Shown here: positions 11,650 through 22,984 of the stretch, piece by piece
Position numbering within the stretch: position 1 is the first letter of the stretch
Layout of the letters: each line of letters starts with the position of its first letter
NCBI RefSeq assembly: GCF_000091045.1
Contig: NC_006684.1
Location: forward strand, 1,330,001 to 1,386,580
Reading direction: 5' to 3'
Length of the DNA stretch: 56,580 nt
Origin: Cryptococcus deneoformans JEC21
Lineage: Eukaryota > Basidiomycota > Tremellomycetes > Tremellales > Cryptococcaceae
Program-made: the position numbers and the translations under genes
Notes under the pieces: model-generated
The model's database searches: none
The model's input: the letters and a program-made list of their open reading frames with translations, nothing else
What the model was told of the DNA's origin: nothing

Positions 11650-12565
11650 CTAATCCTGCTTCCTCAGAACGTGCGAAGGGGCTGGTATCATTCCAAGTAT
11701 ACCCAGGGTGAACATGAACAGCGAGGTTGCTGTAACTCAGGCATCAGTGACACAACCGACCCTACGCGAGGCAAAGACGCCTAAAGAGTGATGTGATTGA
11801 CTCACCTCCGACCATCGAACTGAACACTCCCATGCCGTCCCTCCCCTCCATCTGCCCCAGGCTAGCATTTCCGACTCCCTTCACAGCATCCATAACGGAC
11901 TCGAACATTGTCGTCTTCCCTGCCTGGGAAAGAGAAATAACGAGGCATGTCCAGCTGCCAAGGATCGTCATGGTTAAAAGGGGTACAATAATCCGTAGTC
12001 TGGCAGATTCTTGCCATTTAGTATACTACCGTTGGAAGAGGTTAATAAATAGCCTGTATGGCCTGTGCAAGGCTGATTAATTAAGTGGAAAGACTTACAT
12101 TTGGGATATACCCACGAAGCCAGGGAATGAATAGAACCAAGTAAAGGAAAATAAACTAGTATCAACAAGCACATGTAAGCGTTTAGGGATGAAGAATGCA
12201 GGTGTTTTGTACACCATAAGAAGGCACAACTGACTATCGTGGCGACATGCAATCCCAGGCCTGCCAGCATCATCCTCCTACACAAAATCAGTTTCATTTG
12301 TCAGCTTTCTAACCACTTGATGGTTGCACATCGCAGAATCAAGAATGAAAACCCACTTGATCCAACCATTCTCTTTGTGCAACACCCTAGACAGCACAGT
12401 CGGCAGGTCGACCCACCAAGAACCCCCGGCGCCGACTAGGATATACTTGCCGTGTTTGATAAATACGGATGTCCTGTCTGGAGGGGAGTCGATGGAGGCA
12501 ACGACGTTGCCGCTGGACTGGGATGGAAAGGATGGCCGACGATTTGTGAGGCCAGAACTAGTCAT
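11650..12565 (-). CDS. Small four-helix membrane protein, unknown function
   Basis: The start is ATG 12565. Exon 1 encodes a polar Ser/Pro-rich N-terminus and GKYILVGAGGSWWVDLP, ending at a GTGGGT donor after GWIK. The next exons give membrane segments MMLAGLGLHVATIVSCAFLW, LVYFPLLGSIHSLASWVY and IIVPLLTMTILGSWTCLVIS. The last exon, spliced in at phase 1, gives ATSLFMFTLGILGMIPAP and a short polar tail ending in RKQD with a TAG at 11652-11650. Four hydrophobic segments are clear. I do not recognise the family, and it may be confined to Tremellomycetes. Between helices 3 and 4 there is a glycine-rich loop (KGVGNASLGQMEGRDGMGVF). Splice phases agree across all junctions I checked, which supports a real gene. 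Confidence 0.6.
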
Positions 12566-13853
12566 TATTGTGTTTCTTGGAGGAAATATGAAGAAAAGTT
12601 GGTGGCGAAACGGGATGGATGTACTGAAATTGAAGGTAAGAGTGCCCCGAGGTGCGAAACACTAAATGCACTAATCAAATCACAGGGCAGGCACGACGAT
12701 TAGATCCCACCACAAACAAATAACAAATCTTGATTACCCGACGTTCTCGGCGAGTCCTGACTTTCAAGTGAAAACGATCTGCTGAAAGAAGAAGATCTGA
12801 GAAATGATAGCTTTAGTTACTAAGCTTAGGGTCCAACCTGCTGAAGGCACTTTTCCTGAACTTGGGCAATCAGCGGTGTCCAACTTCATGACCTTGGTTG
12901 AATAAGTGCCCATCTCTCTCAGCTCATCACCCTGGTAGTACACTACTACTACCTCGACTATGTGAGTCATCAACTTCAAGAACTTGGTCTACCTAGTGTC
13001 TAACCTTAGGTGTGCAATTGTCAACCAGACTTAGGATCTCGGGCAAACGACAGTATCTACCTCTATCATCTTTATGACAAGTGCAAAAACCTGATCTACC
13101 TAATGTCCAACCTTAGGCGTGACAATCGTCGACCAGTATTTGTATTTGGGCGAGTAACCGTACCGAACTCCATGACCTCGGTTGGGTTGGGAGTGCAACT
13201 GTCAACCAGTCCTAACAACTTGGGGAAGCTATGATGTCCAACTCGATGACTGTGGTTGAGAAGTGGTATCCAACTTGATGACCTTGGTCAATTAATAACG
13301 TCCATCTCTAGGATCTTGGTGTAAGCCTCATGCACGTACGTCAAGGAGACATGGTCATGACCTTTGTAAGGTTTCCAGCATTTGATGTTGTCGGTATTAA
13401 TCAATATTGGCCTCGTGTCTGGTTTGTTCCCACTTTTCCCCCAAACGCCCGAAACCACAGATCGCAAATGCACTTGGACTCTCCTTTTCTCATCCTTAGA
13501 AATAAAGCCTTTCTTCTGCTGTTTCGTTGACGCCGACTGGTAGTATTTCTTCAGGTGTGTGGTGTGTACTCTTGTTCACAGTTGATCTACTTTACTAACT
13601 GGGGATGGCAGCTATAATATTGAAGTTTGTGTTGACCTTTGCCCCGATGTCTATTATGTGGGTCTGCAGGCAGTTCCTGTTCTCTGCCAATCCAGAGGCT
13701 TATTACCTGCCATAACAACTTGTGAGTCATGGTTCTCGCAACATCCAACCGTTGGCGACAAGCTGCTATTGTGGCATTGCTTTTCAAGTTGCGAAAGGCT
13801 ACATGCATCTTTTATATTGACATTGTTGATTTTCAACTGTTCTTCTACTCCTT
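12566..13853. other. Gene-poor block with degenerate minisatellite
   Basis: This 1.3 kb lies between the membrane-protein start and the 3' end of the aldo-keto reductase. Short open frames on both strands have no family features. The part 12830-13320 is repetitive (listed separately). The rest (13320-13853) shows nothing recognisable and probably includes the reductase 3' UTR. Confidence 0.5.
12829..13320. repeat. Degenerate tandem repeat, unit about 30-33 bp
   Basis: Variants of TCCAACTTGATGACCTTGGT recur at about 12878, 13166, 13233 and 13265. The pair at 13233 and 13265 is directly adjacent. A longer unit of about 41 bp starting TCTACCTARTGTCYAACCTT occurs at 12988-13028 and again at 13095-13136 with only a few differences. 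Copies are diverged and partly interleaved, so this is an old or decaying array. It lies wholly in non-coding DNA. Confidence 0.65.
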
Positions 13854-15312
13854 TTACCAGACCTTCTTGTATTGCTCCTCAGACTTCTCCCCGAATACGT
13901 TAATGGGCCAGCTAGTCAAAGAAGAGTCAGTTTCATTCCTTACAGTTGAGATATCTTTGCTTACCTGGGGTTGTACTCGGCAGGAATGTTGGCCCTGGCA
14001 GCATTGGCCTTGCCGACCTTGTTGATTTCCTCGAAGACGTCATCGTTGAGCTTAAAGTCCTCAAAGTTGGACTATTCTCAACAGCTTATTAGCACTGACT
14101 ACGCCTTTTATTTACTCTGCATCCTACCTTGATTCGAGATGGAGTAACAGACTTGGGGATAACCGCAAAGCCTTGGTGGGCCGCCCAGTTGATCAAGACC
14201 TGCGCAGGCTCCTTATTAAGCTTCTTGGCAATGTCAATAATTTGGGGCTGGTCAATGATTCGAGGTTTTCCAGTGGTGTTGTTACCAAGAGGAGAGTAGG
14301 CGGTGATAACAATGTTCTTCTCCTTGCCTTGAGGAAAAAAAGTCAGATGATAACTAATCCGGATAAGAACGACAAGATCGACTTACAATATTTGAAGAGC
14401 TCGGGCTGGATCAAGCTGGGGTGACACTCAATCTGGTTCATGGTAGGAACAACACCAGTCTCCTTGATGAGCTTCTCCAAAAGCTCAACGTTAAAGTTGG
14501 AAACACCGATGGCCTTGACCTTCTTGGTCTCCTTAGAGATTCTGATCAACTCCTTCCAAGTGTCGACTACGCTAGGTCCATCCCAGTCAATGGCAACCTT
14601 TCCATCTTCAGTCTTGGGGAAGAGGTTGTCTCCAGGAGCAAAAGGAACGGGCCAGTGGATAAGATAAACATCGAGGTAATCGGTACCGAGTTGCTTGAGG
14701 CTGGTGTCAAGATCGGCCTCAACCTTCTCGGGTCGGTGAGAGTTGTTCCAGAGCTTGGAGACAAGGAAGAGGTCTTTTCGTGGAACGCCGGAGGCCTTGA
14801 TACCTTGGGCAACCTGCAATGGAAGTTAGCTACCGGCCTTTTTCCTGCCTGTGCGGGATGAAACTTGCCTCGTCCTGGTTTTCTGTATACGTGGTCAAAA
14901 AGGTTGAGATTAGCTAACGGTTCCATAGACACCAGTTGCGTCAAACACACGGTAAATCTATGCGTTTACATTAGCTTATTACTGTCTGTGAGTAAGATGG
15001 CAAAGATTTACTAAAGCACAGTCAATGTGTCGGTAGCCGACCTTGATGGCCTCCTCGACGCTACGTCATTTGTCAGCATCATCCATCTTCCATGAATAAA
15101 TTTCCTCAGCGAGTAAACCTACGCCTTCTCAACCTCACCGGGGGCAGCCTGCCAGGTGCCGAAACCGATCTGAGGGGCGACAACGCCGTTGTTACTGTGA
15201 TGTGATGTCAGCCCATCGATAGCCGAAACGTATATGTAGATGACAAGCTGCCTGCTAGTACGTGACACAAAGAGTAGGTTACTTACAGCTTGAGAGTTCG
15301 ACCGAGAGACAT
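13854..15312 (-). CDS. Aldo-keto reductase (NADPH-dependent)
   Basis: The start is ATG 15312 (MSLGRTLKL). Exons then encode [136 protein letters not shown] and a final exon ending QYKKVW (TAA 13856-13854). The catalytic tetrad is visible: Asp in HID, Tyr in IYQ, Lys in SKLW and His in IHW. It resembles the yeast Gcy1/Ypr1 group, which reduces aldehydes and keto compounds; the substrate here cannot be told. The catalytic Tyr is followed by a 14-nt microexon (14882-14869), whose downstream intron (14868-14814) uses a GC donor. The (alpha/beta)8 barrel seems complete. Confidence 0.9.
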
Positions 15313-15741
15313 TTTGTTCGCTTTGCCCTTTTTAATGCTAGAAAGAGTATATAGATGGAAATAGGGAAGACAAAGAGGAAAGGAAAGCGGATATTATATT
15401 TGGGGGATTTGGTGGGCCTCGGCGGTCCTCAGAAGAGTCCATTCGTCCTCGCTCAGCACACCATTGTTCGCGACCTCCACCTCCACCTCCTGACCCCATG
15501 ATGTCGTCACCTTTTCGGCAAATCCCGAAAACAGCGCAGAAGAGCATTTCCCCAGCAGCTCGCTGGCAAACGTCGATGGAGAATACAACGAGTCTTGCGG
15601 GGTTTAACAGTGGACGTATCTGCCGGGACTTTGAGCGGAGTATGCGTCTAGTTGCTCTTTGGCATGCATGGTTGGATGAAGTATATACATAGTTATACCT
15701 CTCTACGGACCCGCTCACCGCCGAGGTAGAAAAAAGCCTGC
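15313..15741. other. Promoter region of the aldo-keto reductase
   Basis: About 430 bp lie between the reductase start and the 3' end of the phosphatase, both on the minus strand. A CT/GA-rich tract occurs near 15330-15390 next to the reductase start; otherwise nothing distinct is seen. Confidence 0.4.
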
Positions 15742-16650
15742 CTAATCATGATAGTACTTGTTAAACTTTTCGATCAATTCCGGGTCATCCTACCGACGCA
15801 TCCCACATCAGCTTTAATGCTGCAGACCAGGATGAAAGATGGCAGAACATGACATTTCGACTTACACGGTAACGCGTCTGGAAGCCTGAAAATCCATCGC
15901 GAAGGACAAAAATTTCTTGAGGCGTTGAAGGATTGGGGTAACGGTGATTGCGGGTCTCAGCGTAAATCTGTCCATGAATGGTCAGGTATCTCATCACCGC
16001 TAGTATTAGGCATTGATATGGAGCTCACTCTAGCTGCTTTAGGCCCTCTTATACCAGACGACCAGTCAGCATCTGCAAAAATCAAGGAAGGAGGAGACTA
16101 ACCGAGCTTGCGAGAGGTAGCAATCTGCACGTACCGCCGGGTAGTTAAGTCAGCTGCTGTTACTTCGTGTCTTCCTCCTCTCTCTTCCCCTGGCCAATCT
16201 AATTTTTACGTACGGAAAACTACCCTGGGTACTGTACAAATTCGGGCCAGGTCAGCAAAGGGAGAGTTCATATCCTATCGATACGCACCCTTCTCCAGCT
16301 TTTCTACCAACTCATCCACAGTTGCATGGAATGTATCACTAGGGTAGTTCAGAGCCGACACAATATTGCCTCCCTACATCAGTTTCTCTTATTCAGCATT
16401 CGAGTACAACTCAGAAAATAGGCCGACTTGCCACAAAGTCACTGTCCCTCACATCTACCACAACGAAATCCTTCAATGTCTCCGCGGGTTTAGCTTTTAT
16501 GATTTCTGCCAGTTGCTAAGTTCATTTAGGATGTCAATGACACATACTTCATCCATGTTTTGGGCAAGAAGATATCTGCCAGACATTTCCATTGAGGCAG
16601 CGATGACCCACCTCGGCGGAGATATACTTGAACGGTAACGAGAATGACAT
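15742..16650 (-). CDS. Cdc25/rhodanese-like phosphatase or arsenate reductase (Ibp1/Ych1 type)
   Basis: From ATG 16650 the protein runs MSFSLPFKYISAE, QLAEIIKAKPAETLKDFVVV, DVRDSDFV, GGNIVSALNYPSDTFHATVD, ELVEKLEK, VPRVVF, the P-loop HCYLSQARGPKAAR, YPNPSTPQEIFVLRDGFSGF and DPELIEKFNKYYHD. The CX5R signature (C-YLSQA-R) followed by GPKAA is typical of fission yeast Ibp1, yeast Ych1 and plant ACR2-type enzymes, small rhodanese-fold phosphatases that can also reduce arsenate. The P-loop is built from three consecutive microexons: 16231-16214 (18 nt), 16124-16103 (22 nt) and 16047-16029 (19 nt). The intron between DSDFV and GGNIV (16431-16374) has a GC donor. An in-frame ATG at 16752 would add 34 residues that look like a mitochondrial presequence. 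It shares a divergent promoter with GRX5. Confidence 0.85.
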
Positions 16651-16969
16651 CCTTCCTGCTTTTGTTTCCAGTCTCAGATTTTTTGCGTCTGTTGAATAAG
16701 CACACCTCTTTTCCAGTATCCTAGTACCCAGAAGTCTAGGAATCGTAAGCATGCACTGAAATTAGAAGAATTGTCCAATGAGATTGCTGAGAATGCACAT
16801 CAGGATTTGGGTGAGTGTCACCGCGCCGATTCAACAAGTCGTGCAAATAAAGGTGGAGGCGCCCGAATGCCCGCTTACTTTCTTTTTGCCGCTGTAATTT
16901 GACTGGACATCCATTTGTTCCTTCAGTTTACAATTGTAACTCTTAATTTTCAAAAACTACATCTTCATC
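16651..16969. promoter_or_regulatory. Divergent promoter, phosphatase / GRX5
   Basis: About 320 bp separate the proximal phosphatase ATG from the GRX5 ATG (217 bp from the distal ATG). The region must drive both genes. No motif was assigned. Confidence 0.5.
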
Positions 16970-17778
16970 ATGGTCTTCGCCAAGCTTGGTCTCCGCACCC
17001 TTGTACGTTAATCTCGTTACCTTGCTCGTATCACTTATATCCAGTGGACTTTCTTGCTGACTAATTTCATTTTCAGCGATCTCTTCCTCAGTCTCAGGTC
17101 GCTCGATCAACCACTATCCTTGCCCAAAGGCGGTTCCTTTCCGCTGAGGCTAGGAAGCTCATTGACGGTGTACGCTTGCCATGACTATAGCTCAGTTGTA
17201 TGTAAATCAAGTGGCTAACTCTTCGGATCTCCCACAGGCCGTCAAGAGCAACCCTCTTGTTGTCTTCATGAAGGGCACACCTGATGCTCCTCAGTGTGGT
17301 TTCTCCAGGGCCGTCTGCCAGATTCTTGATGTTCAGGTGAGTGATTCCCGTATACATGACTATTAGCGATTTGGTTGACATCGAAGGATTGCTGTTTGTA
17401 ATTGCAGGGTGTCCCAAGAGAAAACCTCAAGACCTACAACTGTCTGGAGGATCAGGAGCTTCGTGAGGGTATCAAGGAATACAGGTGAGATTTGTCCTCG
17501 TTTTAAATGGTCCAAATATGGTCTGGCCAGATTGCCAACCCAGTCATCAGTGAATGGCCCACCATCCCTCAGGTTTACATCAAGGGTGAATTCGTCGGTG
17601 GATGCGACATTCTCTTGTCAAGTGAGTGTCCTTAAATGTAGTTCTGCATTTGATCTTTCGGTGACACTGACCATTATTCTGCCATTCTGCAGTGCACCAA
17701 AGCGGAGAGCTCGAGGATCTGTTGATTAAGGAGGGTCTTGCTCCTCCTCTTCCTGAGGGACCCGAAGGCAGTGCCTAA
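16970..17778 (+). CDS. GRX5: Mitochondrial monothiol glutaredoxin Grx5
   Basis: The start is ATG 16970. An N-terminal basic, hydroxylated leader ([11 protein letters not shown], then [19 protein letters not shown]) is typical of a mitochondrial presequence. The glutaredoxin fold follows: [20 protein letters not shown], with the single-cysteine active site CGFS, then [34 protein letters not shown] and [13 protein letters not shown]. The TIPQVY block with the cis-proline and the GGCD glutathione-binding turn are intact. Five introns interrupt it. Grx5 delivers iron-sulphur clusters from the ISU scaffold to target proteins in the matrix. The stop is TAA 17776-17778, 193 bp from the convergent stop of uS4m. 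Confidence 0.93.
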
Positions 17779-17971
17779 GGAGATTTTAATATTTATGATA
17801 ATGAATGCATTCTAATCTCACAGCGTCCGGCCTCATGGCGTCAGTTAGATGGACACACCGCATAGGGATATCGCCGCCGTGCGCTTTATAAGATACCATG
17901 CCTAAACCAAAAGCTGTTAAAATGAAATCCATGCAAAAAATGCCTAGTGCACAACTCTACCAACGACAGCT

Positions 17972-17993
17972 CTACTGCTTGCCGAAACCACCG

Positions 17994-18028
<35 letters not shown>

Positions 18029-18060
18029 CCTTGGTGCAGACCTCTTAAACCACTCCCAAC

Positions 18061-18148
<88 letters not shown>

Positions 18149-18179
18149 TGAACAGGTGAGGTAGGACGGGAGAAGGTAC

Positions 18180-18211
<32 letters not shown>

Positions 18212-18356
18212 TGGGAGTTTAAAGTAGGATGAAGCGGCGGGACCGGTGGGTTCTGAAGGCTTCTCTTCGGAAGCCTCACCCTCGACTTCCTCCTCTGCTG
18301 GTGGTTGGAATTTTGATTTAGGCGCTTGGAGCATAACAATCTGTGAGGGGTTGACC

Positions 18357-18391
<35 letters not shown>

Positions 18392-18743
18392 GTTTCGCAT
18401 CTACAAGGTCAAAGACAACATCTGAGCATTGTTTCGCCCTTTGGAGAATATACAAAACCAAAGACGAAAACTCACCACCTGGCCGTTCAGCTTGACATGT
18501 CCCTGAACCACATATCTCCTCGCTTCCCACACGTTTTGAGCGAAACAAGATCTAAAGATCAACACATCCAATCTCCTCTCGATATCTGCAAAAAGCATAG
18601 TCCCAACCGGCGCCCTGCTGTCCTTCGCTTTGCTCTTCGCCTTCTTCTCATCACGTGTCCTTCCTCCAGCCCTTTCCCGACCTTCAATCCATTTGCCCAT
18701 TTCTCCCACATCGTTCTTGCCGCCTTCGTGAATAGCGGGGAGC

Positions 18744-18778
<35 letters not shown>

Positions 18779-18839
18779 ACCTATGTGGTCACCGTGGTAT
18801 CCTCGCAAGAGACGCTTGGCGATCCATCGAAGCTGGAAG

Positions 18840-18871
<32 letters not shown>

Positions 18872-19025
18872 TCGGCGTATAGGAGACTCAGGAGAAGAAC
18901 GTTGCCAGATGTTGAAGAGATTCTCTGGAGACCAGCTCTGCGGACAGGTAGGTTAGCGATGTGCACGAGGTCAGCTCTGCCATGTTTAACATACCATACG
19001 GGGGATAGCCCTTTTGTGGTTAAAA

Positions 19026-19057
<32 letters not shown>
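17972..19057 (-). CDS. NAM9: Mitochondrial ribosomal protein uS4m (Nam9 family)
   Basis: Exon 1 begins at ATG 19057 and encodes [20 protein letters not shown] plus Met before a GTATGT donor. Exon 2 starts in phase with [18 protein letters not shown], then [20 protein letters not shown]. The S4 RNA-binding domain follows: [33 protein letters not shown] and, in the last exon, [18 protein letters not shown]. These are hallmark uS4 motifs. A fungal C-terminal extension, acidic and then basic and ending in GGFGKQ, follows. The protein belongs to the small subunit of the mitochondrial ribosome, binds 12S-type rRNA and acts in assembly and decoding fidelity. A longer open frame from 19068 exists in another frame but does not splice in phase. 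Confidence 0.9.
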
Positions 19058-19338
19058 GGCGAGAGCAAGGGAATAGTTCACAGGTGTGGAAAGAGCAGAT
19101 GGAAATTACCGGCAAAATAACACCGTTCAGTCGCGAGACCTGACTTGTCGAAATCCAAAAAGTCTGAAAGAAACGCCACGCTCGGATATTCCGGTAATAT
19201 CTGCAACGCACCCCCCACGACCTATGTTAATTCAACTGGCTCTTTCCATATGCAGCATCGAACGAGTTCGTCAAAATTCAACAACTGCACACATGGAGTG
19301 GCAGAAGATTAATGTTTATCTAATCTTGTTATGCATAT

Positions 19339-22300
19339 TTAACCGAGAAGCTCCATGACCATACCAGCAGCAATAGTTTCTCCATTTCTTCGGATCAACA
19401 CCCTTCCCATCTCCTTGTTGTCCGTCGCAGTCTCCAGTGGTATGCTAGAAATCTTGCCGGAACTGCTCGGCCTCAAACTCAATTCAACCATCGCTGTAGT
19501 ACCCTTCTGAAGGACTCTGGGACGTTCCTTCACCACTTGTCCCTTCTCCAAAATCGAAACGAGTTTGCTAATAGTAGCAGGAAGGTTCATGGAATGATGG
19601 AAAAGCTCCACCGGGGTACCGGCAATGATGGGGCTTTGAAGGTCAAAAACGAGGATCTGAGCGGTAAATTTGGTGACAAGAGGAACTGGAATAGAAGTAG
19701 GGCAAAGAACAGTACCGATAGACAGGTTGATGGGATCAATGTTGGAAAGGTAAAGCGTGACGTTTTGACCAGCTACAGCGTAGGGCGCAGAGTCGTCGTC
19801 TACTTCAATAGCTACAGATTCAATCAGCATTAAACATAAGACTGCACACTAAGGAAGGCTCACTTCGAACATTGGCAACTTCATCGCCCGGCACGGCTCT
19901 TAACCTGTCTCCAACCTGCACCACACCGCTGCACAACCTTCCTGACACGGCTACTCCACTTGCGATGGCAGTCTGACCCTTGAACACGTTTGATAACGGT
20001 ATCCTCAACGGGCTGTCATATGGCCTAGTGGGAACTTCTACGTCGTCAAGGGCATCAATAAGAGCCGGGCCAGAATACCACTTTTTAAGCTCTGGTTGGT
20101 CATTATCGAGGATGTTGATACCTTCCATCGCGGCAAGTGGCAAGAAGGTCGTTTTGGTAGAGTTGAATCCAGCAGAAAGAAGGAAGGGCTTGAGTGATTC
20201 CACTATCTCTTCATATCTATCTTGAGACCACGAAACCTAGATAAACAATATTAGTATCTTGTCTTTTTTTTTTCCTTGGGCTCCGCCAAGACGGAAGTAC
20301 ATACCAAATCCATTTTGTTCACCCCCACAATGATCTCCTTCACTCCTAAACTCCGTACTAGCCACGCGTGCTCTCGTGTCTGCCCGCCCCTCTCAAAGCC
20401 TGCCTCAAACTCTCCTGGTGAACCGTCAATGACCAACAATGCCACATCGGCTTGGGCCGCACCACTGATCATCGCAGGAATAAAGTCTCTGTGCCCGGGC
20501 GCATCAAGCAAGGTGAAGTTACGATGAGGTGTTACGAAATGTGTGGTGGCGATGTCGATGGTTACACCACGATCACGTTCATCGCCTAAAGCATCGAGAC
20601 CCCATGCAAAAGCGAAGGAACCTTTACCGAGTTTCTTACTACCTCGTTCATTGGCGATCTTCTCCTTCTCAGAAAGTTCACCAATGTCGTAGAGTACTCG
20701 ACCCATCAACGTCGATTTACCGGCATCGACGTGGCCTGCGCCGTCGAAAGTAAGCAGCCCTCTATTACTCTCCACAGGAATCAGTACACGTACCGACAAC
20801 AATCAAGCTGACATTCTTCTTCCCCGACTTTTCCTCTTCCTCCTTGGCTTTGGCGATCAACTCTTCCTGCTTCATACTCAACACCTGCCTCTCCTTGAAT
20901 TTCTCTTTCTCTCGTTCTCTTTCAGCCTCGTCCATTTCTTCGTTCAAGTGCAAGCCCTCCAGATCAGTTGACAGATTACTCTTCCCAAGTGTCCTGGGTG
21001 TGCTGGAGGCAGAACCAGACTTGCTCGTCGACTTGCTAGCACTTGTCGATGGTGAGTTGGGTTGAGAAACAGCGAGTTTTGATTTTTGGTTTGCTACTTG
21101 TTGCACTCGGGGTTTACCGGGGAGAGATGCAGATTTGGCTGTTTGTGCAGCCTTGGCTTTGGCGGCTGAAAAAGAAATTGAGTCAGCATAATGTCGAAGG
21201 GCAATATAGAGACTGGCCGAATTCACGGGGAATAAAATAAAAAGATAAGAAATTTGGTGTAACAATAGTATAGAACAGTACATCTCCAGCATCTTTGATT
21301 CGTTCTTCTTTGATTCTTTCTCTCCCCCATTCATTTCACCTTTGGCTTGATTCCCGTTCCGGTTGCCTGCTTCTTCACAGCAGTTACCATATCTGCAGTC
21401 CCGGCCCTTCCTTGCCTCTTGCGAAGCACAATCTCATCCGGTGACTCTGCGAAAGCCTGCTCAAATTGTTTTACAAGGACGTCCACATCGGTGATGAGAG
21501 GTGCGTGAAGATTGGCACTGGTAGGCTCAGGCGGCAAGTGGTCCTTAGCCGGCCCTGGCGCCCCGCCTTGGGAAGAAGTTGATGTAATGATTGAAAAAAA
21601 TGGTGATGGGTGAGTAGGTTTCAACTTGGGCTTGGGGGACGTTGCTGGCGGGGAGAATAAAGATAACATGGGGTCTGCAGGAGAAGAAAGACTGGGCAGA
21701 GGCTCATCCCCCTCCATCTGGTCCCCTACGCTGTTCTTCTCTAATTTGCTGGACTTGGCAGCCGCAGCAGCTTCCTCCCTCGCAGCTCTAGCAGCAGCCA
21801 TCTTCTGGGCGAGTTTGGATAGTGGCTTCTTCTCCAACTGGGATGGGGACTGCGTTCCGCTGCTTGGTTGCGTACCAGAGGCAGAAGGTTGACGAGACGT
21901 TTGAGGTGATACAATTCCAGACTGGATGGTTTCAGAAGTAGTCGTAGCAGCTGCTGCCGCTTCTCTTCTCTTTTGTGCAAGCAACGCCAATTTTGACATA
22001 GGCTTTTCTCCTACAGATGACGAGGGAGCGGGAGATGCTGGAGAACCCTGCCGGCGAGAGAGAGTAAGCCGTTGAAGGGCTGTAAGAGGCGGCTGGATGT
22101 CTTCCTGGGCTTGAGTGGGTTGGGAAGGTGGAACCAAGATTTTCGGGCGATGTCTAGGTTGTTGTAGCGGTGTAGGTTCGAGATATGAAGGCGGAGCTTC
22201 GCCTGAGACGAAGCTCAGCGGCGGCTCGACTCGGGACATTTGATAACAAGTAAAGGCGGAAGACCAAACTTCAAACACGTTGAAAAAGCCCAACCACAAA

Positions 22301-22704
22301 AGAAAAAGGAAAGAAAAAAGGAATAGAAGATATAGGAGGTAGGAAATAGACTAACCTTTCTTCTCTCTATCCTGTCTCAACCAGGCAGCAGCTTTTTCGC
22401 CGTCAAACCAGTAGTGCCATACGGAATCGGCGATTTCATTGTCGGATATCGGAGGCGTGACGTCTTTGAGGAGGTTACGAGCGACACTCACAGCCCTGTT
22501 CATTTGGGCTTATAGAAGGAGTCAGATTGAGCAAATTAGACTGGTAATACACACCTGTCTCCTCGGCGGACATGCCGACTTCCTCGTCACCGTCATCGAG
22601 CTCATCTGGAGGAGCTCCGTTAGCGACTGATTGCCTCCAATCTATGAAAACTTTTATCGCTCACCATTGAGGTCAATATTCCTGACAAATCTATGCCTGG
22701 ACAT
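19339..22704 (-). CDS. HBS1: Ribosome-rescue GTPase Hbs1
   Basis: The start is ATG 22704; the first exon gives [13 protein letters not shown], the classic Hbs1 N-terminal motif. The next exons give an acidic stretch ([15 protein letters not shown]) and the small helical Hbs1 domain ([20 protein letters not shown], then [19 protein letters not shown]). A long Pro/Ser/Gln-rich linker occupies 22230-20820. The GTPase domain has [14 protein letters not shown] (G1), DRGVTIDIA (G2), [14 protein letters not shown] (G3) and VGVNKMDLV (G4), followed by EF-Tu-like domains 2 and 3 ending GMVMELLG. Hbs1 with Dom34/Pelota splits stalled ribosomes in no-go and non-stop mRNA decay. The G1 motif is split by an intron between VVG and HVDAGK. 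All motifs are intact; the linker is longer than in budding yeast. Confidence 0.93.
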
Positions 22705-22984
22705 GCTGTTCTAGATATAAAGTAGTGAGTTATTAAGATGAAAATGCAAGATTGAAAGATCCTTTCATTTCGATCCACATCCACCCACCTATGACGAAGC
22801 CCGGCGGAGTACGGAAAAATCTCCACTCCAGCCTAATTCAAAAGTCCCCCGGGACAACACCACCACGGGTCAATGTAAGTAACTCGTATGTAAATCCGTC
22901 ATCTGTGCATATGTACGTACAAACAACACAACGAACTATACGACATACACCCAATCAATCTATATATCTAGTAGCACTGTGAAC

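Noticed and set aside
13010..13234. Open frames inside the minisatellite as a repeat protein gene
   Set aside because: The copies are frame-shifted relative to one another and interrupted by stops, so no present-day coding function is supported.
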